Positions 54,922 through 62,036 of a stretch of DNA of 64,000 bases are shown one piece after another. Position numbers and translations under genes: made by a program. The notes under the pieces were generated by a model. That model was not told where the DNA came from. It did no database searches and saw nothing but the letters and a program-made list of their open reading frames with translations. How positions within the stretch are numbered: the stretch's first letter is position 1; the number at the start of each line of letters is the position of its first letter. Source of the DNA: Phycisphaerae bacterium (GTDB lineage: Bacteria > Planctomycetota > Phycisphaerae > UBA1845 > UTPLA1); the NCBI GenBank assembly GCA_035275405.1, contig DATEMU010000015.1, positions 248,001 to 312,000 of the forward strand. The letters are read 5' to 3'.

Positions 54922-55233
54922 TTACGAGCGGGCGGGGTTCTTTTTCTTCCAGAATTCGTCGCCGTAGAAGCCGTCGTCATAAAAGCCGTCATCGTAGAAG
55001 CCGTCGTCATAGAAGCCGTCGTCGTAGTAGCCTTCCTCGTAATAGACTTCGTCGTAATAGCCGTCGGAATACCCCCAATCGTCGAACCCGAAACTATCGA
55101 AGCCGAATCCGAAACCGCCGCCGCCGCAATCGTAGCCGTAGTCGCAGTCGTCGCAGCCGTCGGAGCCCATCATGGGCACCAGCATGGTTACGAGCATCAG
55201 ACTCAAGACGAGTTTCGAGATTCTGGAACGCAT
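54922..55233 (-). CDS. Short exported low-complexity protein with FYDDG repeats
   Basis: The 103-residue product has a signal peptide (MRSRISKLVLSLMLVTMLVP) and then a Cys-containing start (SDGCDDCDYGYDC), a Gly/Phe part (GGGGFGFGFDSFGF), and four to five tandem FYDDG units encoded by 15-bp DNA repeats (about 54961-55035). It ends FWKKKNPARS. The mature part has almost no residues other than D, Y, F, G and E. It may bind metal or form a surface layer; no known family fits. GGGGAGA precedes the ATG at 55233. Confidence 0.7.
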   Translation of the reverse strand: MRSRISKLVLSLMLVTMLVPMMGSDGCDDCDYGYDCGGGGFGFGFDSFGFDDWGYSDGYYDEVYYEEGYYDDGFYDDGFYDDGFYDDGFYGDEFWKKKNPARS

Positions 55234-55546
55234 GGTCAGTTCTCCCCTGTTTTTGGTGCCTTTCTCGGCCTTCCGAAGGCCTTTGGGCACTGCTAATTCT
55301 GACACTGGGGCGAGGGGGACGTTAGAGGGGCTGGTATTGGCCTGATTTGATGGAAAGAGAGCAGCCGAGGGCGGCTCCTCTCAATTGGAAGACGTGACCG
55401 GGGGGAATATTCCCGGGATAAGGGCTAATACCCCGTTGGCCGGTCGGCGGGGGCAGGCCGGTTAGAATACGTGGATTCGTCGGGCGGGTGGCGACAAAGC
55501 AGAGCTTTGTCGTCCCCCGGCGCGGCCTGAGGCAAGGAAGAGCGAG
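55234..55546. other. 313-bp intergenic region between divergent genes
   Basis: It separates the FYDDG protein from the FHA gene. It contains a palindrome, CGACAAAGC and GCTTTGTCG around AGA (55492-55512), flanked by GTGG and TCCCC. No other gene or clear promoter is seen. Confidence 0.6.
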
Positions 55547-57169
55547 ATGTTTGGTCGACGAGCGGCGGGACGATTGAAGGACGCGGAAGAGGCCCTGGCG
55601 GACGGGCGGCTGGACGAGGCCTTTTCGCTGGCGGACTCGCCGGATGTCGTGATGTTGGGGGCGGCTGACCGGTTCGTCGCCGAACTCGTAGAGGCGCTGC
55701 TTCGGCGCGGGCAGGATCATCTGATGTCGCGGCGGTTTGGCGAGGCGCTGGCGGATTTTGATCGGGCGGCGCGGTGCGGTCGGGATGGCGCGAAGGTTGA
55801 GGAATGGCGGCGGCGGGCGCGGGAGGCGCTGAACCACGAGATGCGGGTCGAGGGCGAACAGAACGCGGCGCTGGCGGCGGGACATCATCGCCTGGCGGCG
55901 GGAAGTCTGGCCGGGGCGCAGGATGCGCGCGAACGGGCGCCGCTGGATGACACGGCGGCGGCGGCGCTTTCGCAGGCGATCGGTCGGCAGGCGGATCGCG
56001 CGAAGGAGGCGATCGCCGCGGCGGAGTCGGCGCTGGATGAAGGCGATCTGGTTCGGGCCTCGCGGGAGCTGGCGGCGGCGCGACGATTGCATTCCAAGGC
56101 GGATGAATTGGCGGCGATGGAGACTCGGCTACTGGAGCGCGTCATGCAGCAGGTTGCGGAGAGTTTTGCAGAGGGCCGACTCAATCGAGCGCGACAGGAA
56201 TTAGCGCTGCTCGGCGAGATCGGTCGGGAGCGACCGGATCGGGTCGAGATTGAACATGCGCTCGGGTTGGCGGGTGATGCGGCGCGGGCGCTGGCGGAGG
56301 ATCACTACGTCCAGGCGGGCGTGTTGCTCGGGCAGCTCGGTCAGTTGGGGCTGTCGGCGAAGTGGATCGGCGAGGCGCGGGGACATCTGGATGTGCTCGA
56401 CGAACACCGACGGGCGCTATTGGAAGGCCCGCTGGGGCTGTTGGTCGGTCGCCAGGCGGCGCGAGTGGCGGTGACGGACCAGCGGGTGACGGAGGAGACC
56501 GTTTCGGCGCGGCCGCGGATGATTCGACCAATTGACGATGCGCCGTTGGTCGTGCGGCCGGCGGCGGACGCGGGGATGCTGCCGCGGCGGCTGTTGCTAC
56601 GGATCGATGGCGTCGGCAGCTTTGTGCTGATCCGCGGAGATCGGGTGACGATCGGCCGTGCGGGCGGCGGGGCGGATTTGGAACTGCTTTCCGATTTGGC
56701 GGAGCGGCAGGCGGAGATCATCCGCGCGGCGGAGGACTATTTCGTCGTCGCGACGAGTGGCGTCGAATTGGCCGGGCGGCGAGTGGATCATGCGTTGTTG
56801 CAAGAGGGCGATCGGCTGGCCCTGGGCAAGCGTGTGCGCCTAACATTCCGGCGGCCGAGCTTGAAGAGCACGACGGCGGCGCTGGATCTGGGCGAGGGTG
56901 TCCGGACGGCGGGGGATTGCCGGCGTGTAATCCTGTGGAGCGGACCGTTACTGCTTGGTAACAGCACTGATTGTCATATCCGGCTGCCGGTCGGCGGACT
57001 GATCTTGATGGAGCGGGCGGGGACGGTGATTGTGCGACCGGTCGGCCCCGGTCAGCAGGCGGTGACGGCGCTGCCGCTGGGCGTGACGACGACGGTGGGC
57101 GAGTTGGGGATGCGGGTGCAGAGTCTTAACGGAAGTAGCGGGGGCGGAGTCGGACGTGTGGTTGGGTAA
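55547..57169 (+). CDS. FHA-domain protein with helical N-terminus
   Basis: The 540-residue protein has a long Ala-rich helical N-terminal half with TPR-like pairs (EALADGRLDEAFSLADSPDV, MSRRFGEALADFDRAARCGR). An FHA domain follows at about residues 345-445: GDRVTIGRAGGGADLELLSD and a strand with DHALLQEGDRLALGKRVRLT. A second, weaker FHA-like half (LWSGPLLLGNSTDCHIRLPV) ends the protein. FHA domains bind phosphothreonine. The next gene encodes a Ser/Thr kinase, so the kinase is the likely partner. No membrane segment is seen. Confidence 0.8.
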   Translation: MFGRRAAGRLKDAEEALADGRLDEAFSLADSPDVVMLGAADRFVAELVEALLRRGQDHLMSRRFGEALADFDRAARCGRDGAKVEEWRRRAREALNHEMRVEGEQNAALAAGHHRLAAGSLAGAQDARERAPLDDTAAAALSQAIGRQADRAKEAIAAAESALDEGDLVRASRELAAARRLHSKADELAAMETRLLERVMQQVAESFAEGRLNRARQELALLGEIGRERPDRVEIEHALGLAGDAARALAEDHYVQAGVLLGQLGQLGLSAKWIGEARGHLDVLDEHRRALLEGPLGLLVGRQAARVAVTDQRVTEETVSARPRMIRPIDDAPLVVRPAADAGMLPRRLLLRIDGVGSFVLIRGDRVTIGRAGGGADLELLSDLAERQAEIIRAAEDYFVVATSGVELAGRRVDHALLQEGDRLALGKRVRLTFRRPSLKSTTAALDLGEGVRTAGDCRRVILWSGPLLLGNSTDCHIRLPVGGLILMERAGTVIVRPVGPGQQAVTALPLGVTTTVGELGMRVQSLNGSSGGGVGRVVG

Positions 57170-57182
57170 GGTTGCATTCGTC

Positions 57183-57201
57183 GGCCGCCGAGACGGCGGC
57201 C
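57183..57201. repeat. GNGAC-loop palindrome, copy 2
   Basis: GGCCGCC and GGCGGCC enclose GAGAC and are followed by GCTACTAG, between the FHA and kinase genes. Its design matches the hairpin at 49392-49410. Confidence 0.75.
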
Positions 57202-57217
57202 GCTACTAGGAACTGCG

Positions 57218-60100
57218 ATGGCGTTTCAATTCAAACAAGGTGATCGGCCCCTTACGGGCTACACGATCCAGCGTGCAGTCGGCCGCGGCGGGTTCGGCGA
57301 GGTGTATTACGCCATGAGCGACGGCGGCAAGGAGGTCGCGCTCAAGTTTCTGCGCGAGAATCCGCAGATTGAGCTGCGCGGCGTGTCGCACTGCCTCAAT
57401 CTGAAGAGCCCGTATCTCGTTTCGATTCATGATGTACGCCAGAACGATGAAGGCGATTACTTTGTCATCATGGAGTACGTGAACGGGCCTTCGCTGCGCG
57501 ATCTGATGAATGATGACGCAGCGGGGCTGGGCGCGCAGAAGGCGGCGTATCTCTTGCGCGAGATTGCCAAGGGCCTGGCGTACCTGCACGATCGCGGGAT
57601 CGTCCATCGCGACCTGAAGCCGGGCAACATCTTCTATGAAGACGGCTATGTGAAGATCGGGGACTACGGCCTGGCCAAGATCATGGCGGCGAGTCAGCAC
57701 TCGGGGCAGACGGTCTCCGTCGGCACAGTGCATTACATGGCGCCGGAGGTCGGCAGCGGAAATTATGACCGGACGATCGACATCTATGCGATGGGAGTGA
57801 TTCTGTATGAGATGCTGCTGGGGCGCGTGCCGTTCGCCGGGGCGACGATGGGCGAGGTGCTCATGAAGCACCTGACGGCCCAGCCGGAGGTGGATGAGCT
57901 GCCGGAGCCGTTCCCGCATGTGATTCGCAAATCTCTGGCCAAGGATCCGAAGGATCGCTACCAGACGGTCAACGAGATGATCGCGGAGGTGTTCTCCGTA
58001 CCCGCGTTGGATCAGTCGGTGGCCACATTTGAGGCGGGGAGTCTGTCCACGATTGCGGCGCGGGTGGCGCGCGACGTGCAAGTCGGCGCGGCGGTCGGCG
58101 GCGCGCCCTACGGGGCGACGGTCACGACATTGGGCACGGGGAGCAGCAACGTCGGGCAGGGTGCAATGACGCCGACACCGGTCATTCCGGGGTTCGGCGG
58201 GCCACCCGGACGGTTGGGGAAGCTGCACAATCGCATCGGCGCTCGTGTGGAACGGATGGCCCAACGGATCGACGGGACAGGGCTCGGTCAACAGATGCGT
58301 CATACCGGGCAAAGCGCCGCCAGCCACGGCGCGAAAGTCACCATCGCACTCCTGCTGGCTGCGGGGATTTCGTTCGCCGCCACCCTCATCGCCGGCGAGG
58401 GGAACCGCGCTTTGTTCGCGGGGATCGTCTTTCTCCACATTGTCAGCATCGTGCAGGGTGTCTTAGTCGGTACGTGGTGGAGCTATGAACACCTGAAGAT
58501 CGTGGGCATCTGGGTTCCCCGGTTGATTATCGCCGCGCTGGCCTGCGGCGGGTTGGTGGGAACCAGCGCGCTTGCGGAATCGCTGAATCAGATTGGCGGC
58601 GTCGGGACGTGGGTTCGTGGCTTGGGGGCGTGCCTGATCCTGGGCGACTGGGCCGGCCGGTTTTACGAAGGTCGCAAAGGCCAGGTTTCGCTGGGATCGG
58701 CGTTCTCGATCGGGCTCTGCGGGTTCGTCGCAGGCATCTTCTTTACCAGGGGCGGGGCGTTCGAGACGGCGGTGATCGCGGCGGCAGCGTCGCTGGTGGT
58801 GCAGGCGGTAGGGAGCCTTTGGCCGCTGCCTGCCGGGGCGATCGTGCCCAAGACAAAGAGCGATGACGAGGAGGAAAAGAAGGAAGCAGAGGACGAAGAG
58901 CTGGAAACGCCCGCACCGGTCGCGGTCGAGCCGCCGGGCTTTTTCGCGAAAGTCCATGTCGGAAAAGGCGCAACGCCGGCAGTGCCGGCCGCGCCCGCCA
59001 TACTGGCGCAGGATCGGACGGATACGCGGGATCGCGTGCGGCGCAGTGCAATCATCCGGTCAGGTTGGCTCTTGTTGTCTTCGATCGCGTTCTGCGGGAG
59101 TGTCGTACTGTTTGCCGCGCCGCATCTCATGGAAACGAGCGCGAAAGATTACAGTCCAGTCCTTGGGAAGAACATCGACGAGGATATCGCGTTCTTTACT
59201 ATGTGGGGAACGAGCGTTGGATGTTTGTTCTTGTTCCTGTTTACCCGGTCGTGGTCGGGATACAAAGTCGGGTTTTGGCGGGGGATTTTGCGGCCCGGCG
59301 TATTTTTCGGCGGCTTGGCGTTGTCGGCCTGTTGCGGAATTGCCATGGGGCTCTTGAAGTTGCCGAAGGAAGCGCCGCCTTTTGTCCTGGGCGGGATCCT
59401 GTTCGGGGCCATTTCAGCGCTTTTTGTGTGGTTCGTGCCGGTCTCGCCCTATCGACCGCGCGGACGGGGCCGGAACCTCATTGATGACGAGGGACGACTT
59501 GACGAGCAGGAAGAAGCGCGGCGCGTCAGCAGTCGGAGGCTGCGCCGGATTGCTTTTGCCGTATTCGGAATCATGTGCGGGATCATCGCCATCGTTGGAG
59601 CAAGTGCGCATGGGCGCGACGCGGAGGAGGCGATTCCTCCGATCGCGATCATTGGGACCATGGCTTCAGCCAGCTTGTTCTACTGGTCGCACCTCGCTGG
59701 CAAGCCTCCCAAGGAAAAGGTCGAGAAATTGACGCTGCCCCTGCGGCGTGTGTTTGAGGTTGATGCCAATGCCAACTTGTCCCGGCTGATCGAGCGGCAC
59801 CTGACGATGTTCGGTTATCGGCTGGCGGCGAAGTCGGACCTCTTGTGGTCCTTCGAGCGCGGGAACTGGGCGCACCAGTTCTGGCATTCCGATGTGCGGC
59901 AGTGGAAACTGAAGCTGAACATCGCAGCCTATGAACTGGACACCGGCGGGTATCGCATGACGTGTTACCTCGATATGGACGCTTCGTTCAATCAGCCCGA
60001 TGCGAAGCAACTAGCGGTTCTGGATAGCGAGCTTCTGGACCTCAAGGGGCTGCTCGGTGGACGGGATGCGCCTTCGGGCGGGGCTCCTCAGATGGCGTAA
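57218..60100 (+). CDS. Transmembrane Ser/Thr protein kinase
   Basis: The 960-residue protein has a kinase domain at residues 14-270: Gly loop VGRGGFGEVYYA, K43 in EVALKFLREN, catalytic IVHRDLKPGN (H130, D132), KIGDYGLAKI (D149, with DYG for DFG) and a GTVHYMAPEVGSGNYDRTID activation segment. A linker follows, then about ten membrane segments in two blocks separated by an acidic stretch (KSDDEEEKKEAEDEELE). The C-terminal 120 residues are soluble. Most bacterial kinases have one membrane helix, so the multi-pass C-terminus is uncommon. The FHA gene lies 48 bp upstream and a sigma-factor gene 52 bp downstream. Confidence 0.9.
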   Translation: MAFQFKQGDRPLTGYTIQRAVGRGGFGEVYYAMSDGGKEVALKFLRENPQIELRGVSHCLNLKSPYLVSIHDVRQNDEGDYFVIMEYVNGPSLRDLMNDDAAGLGAQKAAYLLREIAKGLAYLHDRGIVHRDLKPGNIFYEDGYVKIGDYGLAKIMAASQHSGQTVSVGTVHYMAPEVGSGNYDRTIDIYAMGVILYEMLLGRVPFAGATMGEVLMKHLTAQPEVDELPEPFPHVIRKSLAKDPKDRYQTVNEMIAEVFSVPALDQSVATFEAGSLSTIAARVARDVQVGAAVGGAPYGATVTTLGTGSSNVGQGAMTPTPVIPGFGGPPGRLGKLHNRIGARVERMAQRIDGTGLGQQMRHTGQSAASHGAKVTIALLLAAGISFAATLIAGEGNRALFAGIVFLHIVSIVQGVLVGTWWSYEHLKIVGIWVPRLIIAALACGGLVGTSALAESLNQIGGVGTWVRGLGACLILGDWAGRFYEGRKGQVSLGSAFSIGLCGFVAGIFFTRGGAFETAVIAAAASLVVQAVGSLWPLPAGAIVPKTKSDDEEEKKEAEDEELETPAPVAVEPPGFFAKVHVGKGATPAVPAAPAILAQDRTDTRDRVRRSAIIRSGWLLLSSIAFCGSVVLFAAPHLMETSAKDYSPVLGKNIDEDIAFFTMWGTSVGCLFLFLFTRSWSGYKVGFWRGILRPGVFFGGLALSACCGIAMGLLKLPKEAPPFVLGGILFGAISALFVWFVPVSPYRPRGRGRNLIDDEGRLDEQEEARRVSSRRLRRIAFAVFGIMCGIIAIVGASAHGRDAEEAIPPIAIIGTMASASLFYWSHLAGKPPKEKVEKLTLPLRRVFEVDANANLSRLIERHLTMFGYRLAAKSDLLWSFERGNWAHQFWHSDVRQWKLKLNIAAYELDTGGYRMTCYLDMDASFNQPDAKQLAVLDSELLDLKGLLGGRDAPSGGAPQMA

Positions 60101-60107
60101 ACATCTG

Positions 60108-60155
60108 GTCAACGAACCCTCACCCCGTCCCTCTCCCTAGGAGAGAGAGGGGGTG
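60108..60155. repeat. Palindromic hairpin before the sigma-factor gene
   Basis: CACCCCGTCCCTCTCC and GGAGAGAGAGGGGGTG pair with a short TA loop, one or two mismatches. Its right arm also supplies the GAGG-type ribosome binding site of the sigma gene, so the fold could hide it. Confidence 0.6.
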
Positions 60156-61094
60156 TTATGCTGCGCCACCGACCATTCCGAAAGGCGAGGCTTGTTGGAC
60201 CCAACTCACGACGCCGACAGTTTTCTCATTGCCGCGATTCGCAAGGGCGATGAGCGGGCGTGGCATCAGCTCATTGAGCGCTATCAGGGGCGGCTCCTGG
60301 CGTTCGCCCGGGCGCGGCTGCGCCAGCCGGGGGAGGCGGAGGATGCGCTGCAGGAGACGATGCTGGGGTTCCTGACGAGTTTGAAGCACTACGACGCGGC
60401 CCGCTCGCTCGAAACATACCTGTTCGCCATTCTCCGTTACAAGATCAGTGAGCTGCTGGAGAAAAAACAGCGACGGTCGGAATATGTCAGCGGTTTTGAT
60501 GTCGATGACGAGGGGCCAGGCCTTGCGGAGCCGTCGGACACGGAGACGCCCAGTGATGCGGCCGCGAACCGCGAGCGGGCGGCGCGGCAGACGGAGGTAC
60601 TGGCGACGATCCTGCGGCGGTTGATCGAGGAGCTGCGCGACAAGCGCAAGCTCGACGATTTGCAGGTGATCGAGGCGCTCTTTTACGTCGGGATGCGCAA
60701 TAAGGAAGCGGGGGAGTTGTTCAAGCGGGATGAGAAGGCGATCGCGGGGGTCAAATTCCGGGCGCTGGATCGGCTGCGCGAATTTGTGGAGGAACTCGAT
60801 GCCGACGACCGTGGGCTGCTGGAGGGCGAGCTATCGGGTGAGGCCACGATCTGCAAGGTGTGGCGCGAGCGGCGGCTGTCGTGTCTGAAGCGAAGCACCA
60901 TCGGTTCGTACCTGCTCGGCGTCGTGGAGGAGCCGTGGCAGTCGTACACGGCTTTTCACCTGGAGACGGTACGGTGTTTGATGTGCCGGGCAAACCTGGA
61001 TGATCTGTCGGCGGAGGCAGGGCCGGCGGGCACGCCGCAACTGGCGGAGCAGATGTTTCAGTCGAGCGTGGGGTTTTTGTCGCGAGCGAAGTAG
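60153..61094 (+). CDS. ECF-type RNA polymerase sigma factor with C-terminal extension
   Basis: Residues up to about 100 match sigma region 2 (ADSFLIAAIRKGDERAWHQL, ARLRQPGEAEDALQETML, LETYLFAILRYKISELLEKK) and residues 150-215 resemble region 4 (LDDLQVIEALFYVGMRNKEA, EKAIAGVKFRALDRLREFVE). A further 90 residues follow, containing a zinc-finger-like Cys pair (VRCLMCRANLD) that might act as a built-in anti-sigma or sensor. Start is uncertain: GTG at 60153 after GAGAGAGAGG, or TTG at 60195. It is the third gene of the FHA-kinase set, a context typical of planctomycete kinase-linked ECF groups. Confidence 0.82.
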   Translation: MLCCATDHSERRGLLDPTHDADSFLIAAIRKGDERAWHQLIERYQGRLLAFARARLRQPGEAEDALQETMLGFLTSLKHYDAARSLETYLFAILRYKISELLEKKQRRSEYVSGFDVDDEGPGLAEPSDTETPSDAAANRERAARQTEVLATILRRLIEELRDKRKLDDLQVIEALFYVGMRNKEAGELFKRDEKAIAGVKFRALDRLREFVEELDADDRGLLEGELSGEATICKVWRERRLSCLKRSTIGSYLLGVVEEPWQSYTAFHLETVRCLMCRANLDDLSAEAGPAGTPQLAEQMFQSSVGFLSRAK

Positions 61095-61106
61095 GGAACT
61101 TTCGCT

Positions 61107-61283
61107 CTACTCTTCCGAATCGCCGTTCCTTCGAAGTCTCTGTTGGCGTTTCGCGAGTTCTTCATGCTCGTGCCGGTAGTATTCCAGCAGCTCCGTCTGC
61201 GAGAGCCCCTTAAGCTCATTGGCTCGGCGTTGCTGTGCATCATCTTTCATCTTGACACAATCAAACTTCTTCTTCGTCTTCAT
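61107..61283 (-). CDS. Probable antitoxin of the PIN toxin
   Basis: The 58-residue product (MKTKKKFDCVKMKDDAQQRR, then ANELKGLSQTELLEYYRHEH) is small, basic-acidic and helical, as expected of an antitoxin that wraps its toxin. It overlaps the upstream PIN-domain gene by 23 bp. A shorter start (MKDDAQQ) is possible. There is no DNA-binding fold that I can recognise. Confidence 0.65.
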   Translation of the reverse strand: MKTKKKFDCVKMKDDAQQRRANELKGLSQTELLEYYRHEHEELAKRQQRLRRNGDSEE

Positions 61284-61743
61284 AGGCAATAACCTCGCTC
61301 GGCGAATGGATCGCCAGTTCGCAATAGCCACATCGCTTGTTTACCGCATTGTAGTGCGGAACTTTGTCGAAGTGGACGATGTGTCGAAAATTCCAGCTCA
61401 CGATCAGGTCGGCGGCCGATACCGACGCCAGTGCGACGTGGAGGGCGTCATCCGCCCATTTCCGCGTCACGATTCGTTCTGAGAGATAGGCCGCCTGTAA
61501 TTCCAGAGCTCGTTCACCTATTTGGATCAATTCGGCATCGCGAAGGACCTGATCGTACAGGTCCCGTACCTCTTGCGGTGCTCCGCTGATTTCACCAGTT
61601 ACCAAGGCCGAGGTGAGAATCAGGAATCGATCAGCCCGCGCTTGGTCGAAGAAGGCCCGGCTGTCCTCGTCGAACTCCTCATCGAACACGCCGCCATACA
61701 CGGATGCGTCAACATACGTTCGGCGTCTCACTCGTTGGGGCAT
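61261..61743 (-). CDS. PIN-domain toxin (VapC-like ribonuclease)
   Basis: The 160-residue PIN protein has the acidic site: D12 in TYVDASVYGGVFDEE, E in TSALVTGEISGAPQEV, D in WADDALHVALAS, and a late NFRHIVHFDKV segment. PIN toxins cleave RNA. Toxin-first order is the reverse of most vapBC pairs. The predicted antitoxin overlaps its 3' end. No palindromic operator is obvious in the 290-bp upstream gap. Confidence 0.85.
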   Translation of the reverse strand: MPQRVRRRTYVDASVYGGVFDEEFDEDSRAFFDQARADRFLILTSALVTGEISGAPQEVRDLYDQVLRDAELIQIGERALELQAAYLSERIVTRKWADDALHVALASVSAADLIVSWNFRHIVHFDKVPHYNAVNKRCGYCELAIHSPSEVIAYEDEEEV

Positions 61744-61971
61744 GCGGCTGGTTCCCGTTTGGCATCCCCATTATCCGCAATTGTGCGGCTTCCTGTCCAC
61801 AGTGAAGGCGACCCAGTGACGCCGTTCCCATGTTTGTGCGAGCCTCGCCGCCCTCGTTCTTCAGGCGGCGGGGGAATTGGGCGAAATAGTCGAAGAGACC
61901 GGGTGTAGGACGGCCGCGGCCGGAAATATCGCCGCTTCCCGCTGACGGGGCGCGGCTTGGCCGGGATCGCC

Positions 61972-61977
61972 TATAAT
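61972..61977 (+). promoter_or_regulatory. Perfect -10 hexamer upstream of the 62037 gene
   Basis: TATAAT at 61972-61977 lies 60 bp before the ATG. A fitting -35 is not visible (GC-rich upstream). Confidence 0.35.
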
Positions 61978-62036
61978 GCTGTCAGCCTACCGATAATCCG
62001 CGGTTCCGTGCATCGGGACCCCTGAGGGTCGAAAGA

